56,955 nt of DNA from an uncultured Bermanella sp. (GTDB lineage: Bacteria > Pseudomonadota > Gammaproteobacteria > Pseudomonadales > Oceanobacteraceae), in assembly GCA_913058575.1 (NCBI GenBank), contig CAJXRF010000029.1, positions 1-56,955 on the forward strand, written 5' to 3'. Shown here one piece after another: positions 33,981 through 42,622 of the stretch; the first letter of the stretch is position 1, and each line of letters starts with the position of its first letter. Position numbers and translations under genes: made by a program. Under the pieces are notes generated by a model that did not search any database, had not been told where the DNA came from, and saw only the letters and a program-made list of their open reading frames with translations.

Positions 33981-36449
33981 TTAGTTTAAAGTCACTTGCA
34001 ATATGCTACGGCGTAAATCCGCATTCAGCAAAATCTTGGCATCGCTGGCGATATTTTCAATTTTATCGCTGAATAATATGTTGTTTTGATCGTCTAAATT
34101 CAGCACTCCTCTTTCTAGCAGTTCATCCACAAGATTTCGGAATAATGATTTATCAAAAAATTCTGGTGCATTAAGCCCGTGTAGAATCGAAAGGCGTTGA
34201 GCCATTAATGAGCAATTCTGTACAACATCTTCCTTTTTCAGTGTGCCAGATCCCGAGCGTTGTAATAGGGCAATGGCAATGTAATAACGCTCCAAAATCT
34301 GAATCACTAATTGAGATAGGACCGATAGCATGATGTAGTTATTAGAGCTTACAGATGGGCGTATTAAATACTCACCTTCTTGGCGCAAATAGCCTTTGTT
34401 GATACATAGGTCTAACCATTGATCGATAACCGCGGGCACTTCTTGCTCATTCCAATGTAGAAATAGCTCGGCTTTTAGATACGGGTAGATGGTTTGAGCA
34501 AAGCGCACCACGTCATCACGCTTCATTCTGGCATTGTTTATAAATAAGCATGCCAGCATAGATGGAATCGCAAAGGCATGAATGATGTTATTACGGTAGT
34601 AGGTGAGCATAACAGCCTGGGTTTCATCTACTGAGATGATGTCCCCCAGAGGATGTTTAAGACGCTCAACGGCTTCCATATTTTCGGCGTATCTAATCCA
34701 GTCCTGGCCATCTCCTTTAGGCAGTAAAGTTAGGTGGCTGTATGGCATTTCAGTGGCTAACTCTCTATATAAGTTCAGAGTTTGGGTGAGCATCCCCTCA
34801 TCCATGGCAAGCTTTGGAGAGGCCAGTAATGCTAATGACACCATATTAATGGGGTTTAAAGACGCGGCCTTGTTAATGCCGGTTACCACTTCTAGAGCCA
34901 GATTATTTACGGCATCTTTTACCCATTCAGGTCTAAAGTCTTCCCCGTGATCTTGCTCTTTCCAGCCTGGGTTCTGTCCTTCTAGGAAGGCGTCCAGTTC
35001 AATGGGGTCCCCAAAAGTCATGTGCACTTCACCAAAGTTTTTCTTTAAATCCTTTAGGGTTTTGAATATGGCAAATACCGACTCTTTCTTTTTGCTCTTG
35101 CCGCGCAACTCTCCTAAATAGGTGCCCCCTTCAAATACTTTTTCATAACCCACATAAATAGGCATGAAGATAATAGGCTTGTGGCTGTCTCGTAAGAAAC
35201 TGCGAACCGTCATTGCAAGCATGCCGGCTTTTGGCTTTAAGGTACGTCCGGTGCGGCTACGGCCACCCTCTACAAAATATTCGGTGCTATAGCCTGATGT
35301 GAAAATAGCGTGCAGATATTCATCAAAAATAGCGCTGTATAGGGGGTTGTCTTTAAAACTACGGCGCATAAAGAAAGCCCCGCCGCGTCGCAGAATCGGA
35401 CCCACAACAGGCATGTTAAGATTGATGCCCGCTGCAATTTGTGGGGGCACAAATCCATTTTTATAAAGTACATAAGACAGTAATAAGTAATCAATGTGGC
35501 TTCGATGACAAGGCACATAAATAATTTCATTGTCTTTATAGATATCTTGCAGTTTATCTAGGTTTTGAATTTTGACGCCGTTGTAAAGCTTGTTCCAGAC
35601 CCACGTTAGGATGATGTCTAAAAAGCGTATGGTGGTATTACTTTGGTTAGAAGCAATTTCATCCCCGTATTTAATGGCTTGTGCGGCAGCTTTTTCATAG
35701 GAAATACTTTTTTCTTGCATTAAATCTTCGATGGCGGCTTTTACCATAGGCTTGCGGATAAGCCTATGCACTAGGGTACGGCGGTGACTTAAATCTGGCC
35801 CAATTACCGCGGAACGTGTGTGCCGAAAGTGTACTCGTAATACGCGGCCTAATTTACGAATGAATCGATTTGATTCCATCTCAGGGTTTTCACTGAGCAT
35901 GCTTTGAACCGAGATGGCTTTGCTAATATGCACAAACGTATTGCGGCCATTGGTTAATATGCTCATGAAGCGCCTAAATCGCCCACTAACCGACCAAGAA
36001 TCACCCAGAAGAAGTTTTAAAAAGCTTTTTTCTTTTTTAGGTTCACGACCCCAAAAGACATTCACAGGCACAATTTGAACGTTCATCGCAGGGTTATCCT
36101 GACAAATTTTAACTATGTCAGGCACGCTTTTGTGCAAATACGGAGCGGAACGTGGGCGTAACCAACTGCTCTCGGTACGGGATAAAAAGACAATTCTATT
36201 TTTAAATTGAACGCCGGCAATTTCAACAGGATCTAGGGCATTGGGCAAATGGTGTTTGCGTGTTTCAGTATCTAATACCAAACTTGCACTATAAGAGCGA
36301 TGGGGAAGCGCATAGAAAATAGGCTGCTCTGGGTCTAGGCCACTTTCTTTAGCTTCATTTGCGCCTACCACATCTGTTTTGATCCAGATGTTAAGTAAGC
36401 GGCGGAATAGCCCATTAAATAATGTTATTAGGGTATGCAAAAATATCAC
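33981..36449 (-). CDS. plsB: Glycerol-3-phosphate acyltransferase PlsB
   Basis: Inner-membrane enzyme that acylates sn-glycerol-3-phosphate at position 1, the first step in phospholipid synthesis. The 822-residue protein has the acyltransferase HxxxxD motif in VPCHRSHIDYLL (about residues 307-318), the glycerol-phosphate-binding VEGGRSRTGR and the later FMPIYVGYE segment. The annotated start is a GTG (36447-36449) with only a weak ribosome-binding site, so the exact N-terminus is less certain than the identity. FabR, which in E. coli controls the unsaturated-fatty-acid supply for this step, is encoded about 9 kb downstream. Confidence 0.96.
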   Translation of the reverse strand: MIFLHTLITLFNGLFRRLLNIWIKTDVVGANEAKESGLDPEQPIFYALPHRSYSASLVLDTETRKHHLPNALDPVEIAGVQFKNRIVFLSRTESSWLRPRSAPYLHKSVPDIVKICQDNPAMNVQIVPVNVFWGREPKKEKSFLKLLLGDSWSVSGRFRRFMSILTNGRNTFVHISKAISVQSMLSENPEMESNRFIRKLGRVLRVHFRHTRSAVIGPDLSHRRTLVHRLIRKPMVKAAIEDLMQEKSISYEKAAAQAIKYGDEIASNQSNTTIRFLDIILTWVWNKLYNGVKIQNLDKLQDIYKDNEIIYVPCHRSHIDYLLLSYVLYKNGFVPPQIAAGINLNMPVVGPILRRGGAFFMRRSFKDNPLYSAIFDEYLHAIFTSGYSTEYFVEGGRSRTGRTLKPKAGMLAMTVRSFLRDSHKPIIFMPIYVGYEKVFEGGTYLGELRGKSKKKESVFAIFKTLKDLKKNFGEVHMTFGDPIELDAFLEGQNPGWKEQDHGEDFRPEWVKDAVNNLALEVVTGINKAASLNPINMVSLALLASPKLAMDEGMLTQTLNLYRELATEMPYSHLTLLPKGDGQDWIRYAENMEAVERLKHPLGDIISVDETQAVMLTYYRNNIIHAFAIPSMLACLFINNARMKRDDVVRFAQTIYPYLKAELFLHWNEQEVPAVIDQWLDLCINKGYLRQEGEYLIRPSVSSNNYIMLSVLSQLVIQILERYYIAIALLQRSGSGTLKKEDVVQNCSLMAQRLSILHGLNAPEFFDKSLFRNLVDELLERGVLNLDDQNNILFSDKIENIASDAKILLNADLRRSILQVTLN

Positions 36450-36706
36450 CTTTATCGAAATTTGAATCTATAGCAGAAAGACTAATGATTATTGAGTTGG
36501 AACTATCTATAGGGCAAAGGTTGCAGATTATATCAGGGTTTAATCACAAGCCAAATGACAAAAGTGGTCAGTAAGTATGCTTAAACTGCTCTATTCCATT
36601 GATTGATACTGAGTTATATTGTGTGACCTTGTGCCTGCGTAGCTTCACTAAATGCAGCACTAAGAATTATTAGAAATAGGAATACGAAATTGATTAGGAG
36701 TAAAAC

Positions 36707-37642
36707 ATGATTCGTGTAAAGAATCTCAGTATGAAATTTGATGACTTCTTAGCTGTGAATGATTTGAGTTTTGATGTTGCCGAAGGAGAGGTGCTGGGTT
36801 TTTTAGGTCCTAATGGTGCGGGGAAATCCACCACCATGAAAATAATCAGTGGCTTTTTAAGTGCCACCAGCGGCGAGGTGAGTGTTTGCGGAGTCGATGT
36901 GAGTCAGGACCCTCAAAAAGTGCAGAAAATGATGGGTTATTTACCCGAAGGTGCACCGGCATACGGTGAAATGACCGTCGCTGCGTTCTTAGATTTTATT
37001 GCTCAAGTACGAGGCTTTTGCGGAGATAAAAAGCGCCAGCGCATTCAAGCAGTGGTTGAACAAGTGCAGTTGCAATCGGTTTTACATCAGGTAATCGATA
37101 CTTTATCTAAAGGTTTTGTGCGCCGTGTTGGGTTAGCGCAAGCGATTATGCATGACCCAAAGGTGCTAATACTAGACGAGCCCACAGATGGCTTAGACCC
37201 TAATCAAAAGCATCAAGTCAGAGAGCTTATTAAAGGCCTAGCTAAAGATAAAATTGTGATTATTTCCACACATATATTAGAAGAAGTCAGTGCCGTGTGT
37301 TCGCGGGCCCTGATTATCAACCAAGGCAAATTATTATTGGATGGTCACCCTGAAAAATTAGAAAAACAAAGCCGTTATCATAATGCTATTTGTTTGCAGC
37401 TGGCCGAGGATGTTTCACAGGCCGCTACTTTACTGGAAGGGGTGGCGAACATTGATAGCGTTGAGCAAATTCAGGAACGTAAATTCATGTTATTCCCTCA
37501 AGATGGGCAAATGTTATTGCCTGAAGTGGTGCGTTGGTTGGATACGAAAAATTGGCAGGTAGAAAATTTACATTTAGAAAAAGGCCGATTAGAGGACGTG
37601 TTTCGTCAAGTTACGACTGTTTCTCAGAAGGAGGCTTGCTAA
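36707..37642 (+). CDS. ABC transporter ATP-binding protein (Gld-type exporter)
   Basis: ATPase subunit of an ABC-2 type exporter, 311 residues. Walker A is GPNGAGKST at about residues 34-42, the signature is LSKGFVRRVGLAQ, Walker B is VLILDEPTDGLD, and the switch His lies in STHILEE. The signature LSKGF-R departs from the usual LSGGQ in the way common among ABC-2/GldA-like ATPases. It opens a three-gene operon: the permease ATG overlaps its stop by one base and a GldG-like protein follows. The ribosome-binding site AGGAG lies six bases before the ATG. Similar sets occur in Pseudomonas and many marine gammaproteobacteria that do not glide; the exported substrate is unknown. Confidence 0.92.
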   Translation: MIRVKNLSMKFDDFLAVNDLSFDVAEGEVLGFLGPNGAGKSTTMKIISGFLSATSGEVSVCGVDVSQDPQKVQKMMGYLPEGAPAYGEMTVAAFLDFIAQVRGFCGDKKRQRIQAVVEQVQLQSVLHQVIDTLSKGFVRRVGLAQAIMHDPKVLILDEPTDGLDPNQKHQVRELIKGLAKDKIVIISTHILEEVSAVCSRALIINQGKLLLDGHPEKLEKQSRYHNAICLQLAEDVSQAATLLEGVANIDSVEQIQERKFMLFPQDGQMLLPEVVRWLDTKNWQVENLHLEKGRLEDVFRQVTTVSQKEAC

Positions 37643-38379
37643 TGAACTTGAATATGACCGCCATCGTCATGAGACGTCAGCTGCACAGTTACTTTGCCAC
37701 GCCAGTGGCTTATGTTTTTATTTTGATGTTTTTGGTTCTGTCCGGGGTATTTAGCTTTTACCTTGGTCACTTTTTTGAAAAAGGCCAAGCTGATTTAAAT
37801 GCTTTCTTTAATTTCCACCCGTGGCTTTACTTGTTTTTCATGCCTGCCATATCTATGGGGCTTTGGTCCCAGGAACGCCAACTTGGCACCATAGAGTTAC
37901 TTATGACTTTGCCTATCGGTTTAGGCAACGCGGTGGTGGGTAAGTTTTTAGCTGCCTGGTTGTTCTCTGGTATTGCCTTGTTATTAACCTTTCCTATCTG
38001 GGTCACGGTGTCTTACTTAGGGGACCCTGATCATGGAGTGATTCTGGCTGGTTATTTGGGCAGCTGGTTAATGGCGGGTGGCTTTTTAGCCGTGGGAAGC
38101 TGTATGTCGGTTTGCAGTAAAAATCAAATAGTGGCTTTTTTATTAACCGTGGTGGTGTGCTTTTTGTTTATGGTGAGCGGCGTCTCTATGGTATTGGATG
38201 CTTTCTCATTAGCGCCTCAATGGGTCATTGATTTTGTCGCCGGTTTGAGCTTTTTAACGCGTTTTGATGCCATTGCACGAGGGGTATTCGACCTTCGTGA
38301 TGTGATTTATTTCGTGGCCTTGATCGGTTTGTGGTTGTACCTTACGCAAATCTTCCTACAACGCTTTAAAGCCAATTAA
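37642..38379 (+). CDS. ABC-2 type permease (GldF-like)
   Basis: Membrane subunit of the exporter, 245 residues with six hydrophobic segments. The frame is open from 37534, but the extra 36 codons overlap the ATPase gene and encode no sensible protein; the ATG at 37642 has AGAAGGAGG upstream and overlaps the ATPase stop by one base. The region MPAISMGLWSQERQLGTIELLMTLPI is the conserved ABC-2 permease motif in GldF/YhhJ-like proteins. Translation is evidently coupled with the ATPase, and the GldG-like gene follows 14 bp later. Confidence 0.92.
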   Translation: MNLNMTAIVMRRQLHSYFATPVAYVFILMFLVLSGVFSFYLGHFFEKGQADLNAFFNFHPWLYLFFMPAISMGLWSQERQLGTIELLMTLPIGLGNAVVGKFLAAWLFSGIALLLTFPIWVTVSYLGDPDHGVILAGYLGSWLMAGGFLAVGSCMSVCSKNQIVAFLLTVVVCFLFMVSGVSMVLDAFSLAPQWVIDFVAGLSFLTRFDAIARGVFDLRDVIYFVALIGLWLYLTQIFLQRFKAN

Positions 38380-38393
38380 TTAAGGAGTTCATT

Positions 38394-40226
38394 ATGAAAT
38401 CAACCGTAGTGAAATATACATTGGCAGTCATCTGTTTTTGCGGTGTATTGTTGGCTAGCCAATGGCTGCTCAAGGGTGCCCGCTTGGATATGACCGAACA
38501 AAATATTTACAGCTTATCCCCTGGCAGCGAGCAAATCTTGGCCAACTTGCAGCAAGATGTGGCACTGACATTATTTTTTAGTGATAAAGCCAGCAAAGAT
38601 CTCACGGCCTTGCGCAGCTACGCTTTGCGTGTTCAAGAGTTGCTTCAAGAATATACCTTGCTTTCTAAGGGCAAGCTGACCTTTAACGTTATCGACCCTG
38701 AGCCTTTTTCAGAAGAAGAAGATAAGGCCGCTGAATTTGGTTTGCAGGCTGTTCCATTAGGTACAGGAGATGAAGTGTATTTTGGTTTGAGCGCGCAAAA
38801 TGCGGCCGGTGTTGAAGCGAATATTGCATTTTTACAGCCTGATAAAGAAGCTTTTTTAGAGTACCAAGTAAGTGAATTGATTTATCGATTGGGTCAAACC
38901 CAAACTCCTGTAGTGGGGTTGTTGAGTGAACTTGATATGCAAGGTGGTTTTGATATGCGCAGTGGCGGCAGCACGCCACCATGGACCATATACGAGCAAC
39001 TGGATCAAATGTATGACGTGCGTATAGTTGATTCTGAAATGAATCAGTTAGATGAAGCCATAAGTTTGTTGATATTAGTTCAACCTGAAAAACTTTCAGA
39101 AGTACTTTTGTATGAAATAGATCAGTTTGTTTTGAATGGCGGCAAGCTTTTAGTGTTTATGGACCCTAAAGCAGAAACCCAACAAGCGCCTAATATGCCA
39201 GAAGAAGGTGAAGACGCTTCTTCACATGCGTTGAAAAAATTATTTGATCAATGGGGCATTGAATACAAAGCCAATGAAGTGGTTACCGATAGCGCCTATG
39301 GCTTGACGGTCTCTATGGGTGAAAACCAGCCTCCTATGCGTCATTTAGGCTTATTAGGGGTTCAGCAAGATGGAATGAACCCTAACGAGGTAGTCAGCAG
39401 TGATCTAGAGAGCATAAATTTCGCTAGCGCCGGTAGATTAAATGACAAGTCAGCTGAATTAGACTCGCTGCAATTTGATGCGCTGGTGTGGAGCAGTGAT
39501 ATGGCGCAAGTTATTAACACTGAAGATTACGCTGCTAGCACCGATCCTTCCCAGTTGCTTAATAACTTCACCCCAAGTGGTGAAAGTTATGTATTAGCGG
39601 CCCGTTTAAGTGGTTCAGCTAACAGTGCTTTTGATGAAAAACCATTAGACAGCGAAGCAGTGGCAAATCATACAAAAACCACCAATCAACTTAATGTGAT
39701 TGTTGTGGCCGATACCGATGTATTAACAGACCGCCTTTGGGTTCAAGTACAGACTTTCTTTGGTCAAAGAATTGCGCAACCATGGGCTGATAATGGCGCG
39801 TTTGTGAATAACATAGTGGAGCAATATCTGGGCAGTTCAGATTTGATTGGCATTCGCAGTCGCGGACGTTTTTCTAGGCCTTTTGAAGTGGTGCAAGATA
39901 TTCAGCAAAAAGCTCAAGATGAATACCTAGCCAATGAGGAAGCCTTACAGCAACAATTGCAAGAAACAGAAGAGCAATTGGCGCTACTTGAACAGCAGCG
40001 CGCTAAAGAGAGTTTGACTCTAAGCCCTGCTCAAGAGGTGGCGCTTGAGAACTTCCAACAACAAAAACTACGTATTCGAAAAGCGTTGCGGGATGTTCGT
40101 CATGAGTTAGATAAGGACATTGAGAGTTTGGGCAACTGGCTGAAAGTACTGAACATTGCCGTCTTTCCGATTTTACTGACGTGTTTATTGCTTATTATTA
40201 TGCGCATTCGCTTACGCCGCACCTAG
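38394..40226 (+). CDS. GldG-like ABC-associated extracytoplasmic protein
   Basis: A 610-residue protein with one membrane helix near the N-terminus (about residues 8-26) and one near the C-terminus (about 585-605); the long middle part should be outside the cytoplasm. Early sequence LDMTEQNIYSLSPGSEQIL and the YQVSELIYRL region match the GldG / 'ABC-type uncharacterised transport system' family that pairs with GldA/GldF-like ABC subunits. A coiled coil (about residues 505-575, rich in Gln and Glu) precedes the last helix. It has an AAGGAG ribosome-binding site and lies 14 bp after the permease gene. It ends at a bidirectional hairpin shared with slyX. Confidence 0.9.
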   Translation: MKSTVVKYTLAVICFCGVLLASQWLLKGARLDMTEQNIYSLSPGSEQILANLQQDVALTLFFSDKASKDLTALRSYALRVQELLQEYTLLSKGKLTFNVIDPEPFSEEEDKAAEFGLQAVPLGTGDEVYFGLSAQNAAGVEANIAFLQPDKEAFLEYQVSELIYRLGQTQTPVVGLLSELDMQGGFDMRSGGSTPPWTIYEQLDQMYDVRIVDSEMNQLDEAISLLILVQPEKLSEVLLYEIDQFVLNGGKLLVFMDPKAETQQAPNMPEEGEDASSHALKKLFDQWGIEYKANEVVTDSAYGLTVSMGENQPPMRHLGLLGVQQDGMNPNEVVSSDLESINFASAGRLNDKSAELDSLQFDALVWSSDMAQVINTEDYAASTDPSQLLNNFTPSGESYVLAARLSGSANSAFDEKPLDSEAVANHTKTTNQLNVIVVADTDVLTDRLWVQVQTFFGQRIAQPWADNGAFVNNIVEQYLGSSDLIGIRSRGRFSRPFEVVQDIQQKAQDEYLANEEALQQQLQETEEQLALLEQQRAKESLTLSPAQEVALENFQQQKLRIRKALRDVRHELDKDIESLGNWLKVLNIAVFPILLTCLLLIIMRIRLRRT

Positions 40227-40236
40227 CAGGGTAAAG

Positions 40237-40263
40237 ATTCAGCCCATTAAACGTGGGCTGAAT
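40237..40263. terminator. Shared terminator between the Gld-type operon and slyX
   Basis: Positions 40237-40246 and 40254-40263 form a perfect 10-bp stem with a 7-nt loop between the two convergent stop codons. Confidence 0.7.
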
Positions 40264-40283
40264 ATGAGTGATAAAGGGTGTGA

Positions 40284-40499
40284 TCAGTAGTGGGGTGGCG
40301 GGGTTTCTTCGTGGGAGTGTTTAACCCCTGAATTACCCACTTCATCTAAACGTGAGTTTAAATGTCGAAGTGCACGCTCCATTATCGTCATTTGCGCTTG
40401 TTGAGCGGTGAGGATGTCATTCATGTCATCCTGGCTTTGCTCTAAAAACGCAATACGCATTTGAAGGTCGTCTATTATTTCTTGGTCTGATTTGGCCAT
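40284..40499 (-). CDS. slyX: SlyX family protein
   Basis: A 71-residue acidic, helical protein with heptad pattern (coiled coil, about residues 5-52) and the characteristic PPPHY C-terminus of SlyX. Function is not established; in enterics slyX lies near the FKBP gene slyD, which is not seen here. It is convergent with the Gld-type operon and divergent from the cold-shock-domain gene, with the 13-bp dyad at 40541-40578 between the two starts. Confidence 0.9.
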   Translation of the reverse strand: MAKSDQEIIDDLQMRIAFLEQSQDDMNDILTAQQAQMTIMERALRHLNSRLDEVGNSGVKHSHEETPPPHY

Positions 40500-40540
40500 A
40501 GTTTCTATCGTATTGATTTTTAAAGCTAATTCATATTAGA

Positions 40541-40578
40541 TACACATGCTTGGCTGAATTGTACACCAAGCTTGTGTA
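40541..40578. promoter_or_regulatory. Large inverted repeat between slyX and the cold-shock-domain gene
   Basis: Arms 40541-40553 and 40566-40578 pair over 13 bp with one mismatch around a 12-nt centre. It lies 36 bp upstream of the cold-shock-domain start and 42 bp from the slyX start. It may be a regulator-binding dyad, or a 5' leader hairpin that controls translation. Confidence 0.45.
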
Positions 40579-40613
40579 ACTACTGAAAAATTACGTTAAA
40601 AAGAAGGGTTATA

Positions 40614-41126
40614 ATGCAAAATATACAGTTAAGAAAAGTATTGGTCTGTGTTTTATTGGCTGTTACGACACCTGTTTTAATGGCAACACTGTTTTTTGTG
40701 GCTGGTGGGAATAAAATTTTTACGTTTAGTCAGTCTGTATTGGCGACTTCACAAGGCAATATGTTAGCCGTGTTTTTCAAACAACCGGGTGCCATTGGAG
40801 CTTATTTAGCAGCTGCAGTGGTATTGTTCGTTGTTTTATTTGCAGTGGCTAGTCTGTTCAAACAGCCTGCTTTTAAGCGTCGCGGCACCGGTACTCTTGT
40901 TGAGACGGATGTGGATGACGGACGTGAGCGTGGTGTGGTTAAGTGGTTTAATGTGAAAAAAGGCTTTGGCTTTGTAACCCGCGATAACGGCGATGATGTG
41001 TTTGTACACTTTCGTTCAATTCGCGGCAGCGGTCATCGTTCACTATCTGAAGGGCAAGGCGTTAAGTTTTGCGTTGTAGATGGTCAGAAAGGACTTCAAG
41101 CGGAAGACGTATCGGTTTTACGTTAA
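40614..41126 (+). CDS. Membrane-anchored cold-shock-domain protein
   Basis: A 170-residue fusion: two membrane helices at about residues 9-30 and 60-82, then a cytosolic cold-shock domain at about residues 105-170. The CSD has both RNA-binding motifs, KGFGFV (RNP1, 116-121) and VFVHF (RNP2, 129-133), preceded by the typical GVVKWFN. Ordinary CspA proteins are about 70 residues and soluble, so here RNA/ssDNA binding is tied to the membrane. I know of similar TM-CSD proteins in gammaproteobacteria, but no assigned function. The gene is a single transcription unit with its own strong terminator at 41158-41182. Confidence 0.85.
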   Translation: MQNIQLRKVLVCVLLAVTTPVLMATLFFVAGGNKIFTFSQSVLATSQGNMLAVFFKQPGAIGAYLAAAVVLFVVLFAVASLFKQPAFKRRGTGTLVETDVDDGRERGVVKWFNVKKGFGFVTRDNGDDVFVHFRSIRGSGHRSLSEGQGVKFCVVDGQKGLQAEDVSVLR

Positions 41127-41157
41127 TCTATACGAATAAGTTTGCTTAAAGAATACC

Positions 41158-41182
41158 AAAAACCCGCCTAGTGCGGGTTTTT
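41158..41182 (+). terminator. Terminator after the cold-shock-domain gene
   Basis: Positions 41158-41167 and 41173-41182 make a perfect 10-bp GC-rich stem with a 5-nt loop and a run of T residues at its end; a strong intrinsic terminator 31 bp after the stop codon. Confidence 0.92.
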
Positions 41183-41185
41183 GCA

Positions 41186-41376
41186 TTCAGGGAGAAATGC
41201 ATGTGGCGAGCATAGGGATGTGCCTGAGCCACTTAAGTTCAGGGAGGAATGCATGTGGCGAGCATAGGGATGTGCCGGAGCCACTCAAGTTCAGAGAGGA
41301 GTGCATGTAGGGAGCTAGGGAGGTGCCGGATCCGCCCAGGTTCGGGGCGCAATGTAGATGGTGAGAGCAGTGAGCG
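41186..41376. repeat. Tandem 52-bp extragenic repeats, three full copies plus a decayed fourth
   Basis: Unit 1 (41186-41237) and unit 2 (41238-41289) are 52 bp each and differ at only a few positions. Unit 3 (41290-41340) is 51 bp and more diverged; unit 4 starts at 41341 with the same TTC(A/G)GGG head and fades by about 41376. Each unit contains GCATGTGGCGAGCATAGGG-like sequence. The 52-bp length is not a multiple of three, and the frames do not continue, so it is not coding. It starts immediately after the terminator of the cold-shock-domain gene. It resembles the extragenic repeats found downstream of genes in marine gammaproteobacteria. Confidence 0.85.
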
Positions 41377-41455
41377 AATCACATTTAATAGGCTGTTTCT
41401 TTCGAAGGTACAAGAACGTGCAGTATGAGGTTCAATGCATGGGGTGTTGACTGTT

Positions 41456-41484
41456 CATAGTGCTCCCCCCAAGCGAGCACTATG
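41456..41484 (-). terminator. Stem-loop downstream of the 58-residue ORF
   Basis: Positions 41456-41465 and 41475-41484 form a perfect 10-bp stem with a C-rich 9-nt loop, 18 bp beyond the stop codon of the small minus-strand ORF. It has no clear T-tract, so terminator function is likely but not certain. Confidence 0.55.
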
Positions 41485-41501
41485 ATTTAGGGATTATGTG
41501 G

Positions 41502-41678
41502 TTATCGAGCTAAACCAATGGCTACACGGTCTAATGTGTCGTTCATTTGCAATAATTGCCGGTGTTTCAGTGCCGTGAGTTGACGGGTTTTGGAGGCCAG
41601 TATATCCATTTCAGTGGCCCATACTTGATTTAACCCAGACAGTTTTGTCATATCTTTTATAGTTAGACGTTTATTCAT
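41502..41678 (-). CDS. 58-residue protein of unknown function
   Basis: A clean minus-strand frame of 58 codons from ATG (41676-41678) to TAA (41502-41504). The predicted protein starts MNKRLTIKDMTKLSGLNQVW, is basic and predicted mostly helical, and has no membrane segment. It sits alone between the tandem repeats and the next minus-strand gene, with a stem-loop just behind it. The ribosome-binding site is weak (GAGA about nine bases upstream). Its amino-acid composition reads as a genuine protein; I do not recognise a family. Confidence 0.6.
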   Translation of the reverse strand: MNKRLTIKDMTKLSGLNQVWATEMDILASKTRQLTALKHRQLLQMNDTLDRVAIGLAR

Positions 41679-41868
41679 GTTATGTGTCTCGTTATGACGG
41701 TAACACCATAAGTCTAACAGTCAGTGCAATGGCTTACCTACGTGGAGGCCATTGCAAAAGAAAAAGGTCTAAACAACTTTTTTTAAAAGTGATTTACGCT
41801 AGGAAGGGGATGTATGGGTTTAAAAGCCATTTTTAACATAGCCTAACTGAATGAGCAGAAGGCCTAGT

Positions 41869-42252
41869 TTAGCCTTCAGGCCATTCAATTAACATTTCAC
41901 CTTCATCTTTTGTCACTCGCCACCATTGGCTTTCAGGCCCTTGCCCATCTTGCCAGCTGGAGTTTGAGCAACGAATTTGGGTATTGAGTTCTTTACAGGC
42001 AACGCGGGCACAATCTAAGTCAGTGTCCCACGGGCTGTTGTTTTGCTTAAACCAAATGCTTGAATATTTACCGATGGCATTACCAAAGGCAATGACTTCA
42101 CTGCCATCCACTAGCCAGTGGCTACGAGCTTCACTTTTTTTACTGACGGTTTGCTGTTTCTCAACCGATTTAAAGTGTTGCGATAACCAATCTTCCACCT
42201 GCTTAAAAGTGATGTCTTGGGCGTAAATCTCTATGTCTGGATAGCGTTGCAT
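41869..42252 (-). CDS. Hypothetical protein, 127 residues
   Basis: A soluble protein with no signal peptide or membrane helix. It starts MQRYPDIEIYAQDITFKQVEDWL and has a Trp-rich C-terminal half with three cysteines (DCARVACKEL and IRCSNSSW). I recall similar short hypothetical proteins in marine gammaproteobacteria but no function. It is 66 bp downstream of the small membrane protein gene at 42318 on the same strand and is likely part of the rlmA-dapE-trmJ direction of transcription. Confidence 0.7.
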   Translation of the reverse strand: MQRYPDIEIYAQDITFKQVEDWLSQHFKSVEKQQTVSKKSEARSHWLVDGSEVIAFGNAIGKYSSIWFKQNNSPWDTDLDCARVACKELNTQIRCSNSSWQDGQGPESQWWRVTKDEGEMLIEWPEG

Positions 42253-42317
42253 AAAATACCAAATTTAAAATATGAAGCGCCGATTGCAGTGCGTAAGCGC
42301 TAAAAACGGCTTAAAAA

Positions 42318-42581
42318 TTACTTTTTCTTGCGAAAAAACTGATGCCAGCGGTAATAATTCAGGCTTAAGTAGCCCACGATCGCCACTGCAATGCCAACCG
42401 CCATTACTACCAACCCCATGGCTGCCATTAATTCTGCTAATAAATGGCTTTGTTGGTAATACTGATTACTGACATAAAATATCGCTAAGCCAATGAAAAA
42501 TATTGAAAAGCCTAAGGCAAACACCATAAAGCTGCGTTGATAGTCTTGCGCTAATTTACCAAACCAATGCACTTTTTTCAT
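42318..42581 (-). CDS. Small two-helix membrane protein
   Basis: An 87-residue protein with two membrane helices at about residues 17-38 and 48-71, flanked by basic ends (KKVHWFGKL at the start, HQFFRKKK at the end). Family unknown to me. AGGGAA lies six bases before the ATG. It lies 41 bp downstream of rlmA on the same strand and may be co-transcribed with it. Confidence 0.75.
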   Translation of the reverse strand: MKKVHWFGKLAQDYQRSFMVFALGFSIFFIGLAIFYVSNQYYQQSHLLAELMAAMGLVVMAVGIAVAIVGYLSLNYYRWHQFFRKKK

Positions 42582-42622
42582 GGTGATTCCCTATCTAAAG
42601 AGCCCTTACCCTTAATATTGGG

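Noticed and set aside
37534-37641. Upstream extension of the ABC-2 permease
   Set aside because: It lies inside the ATPase gene in another frame; the ATG at 37642 has a strong ribosome-binding site.
41200-41312. Apparent ORF through the 52-bp repeats (starting MHVASIGMC)
   Set aside because: The repeat length is not a multiple of three, so the frame changes from copy to copy; a coding role is unlikely.
41186-41376. CRISPR array
   Set aside because: The 52-bp units are contiguous, with no unique spacers and no cas genes nearby.
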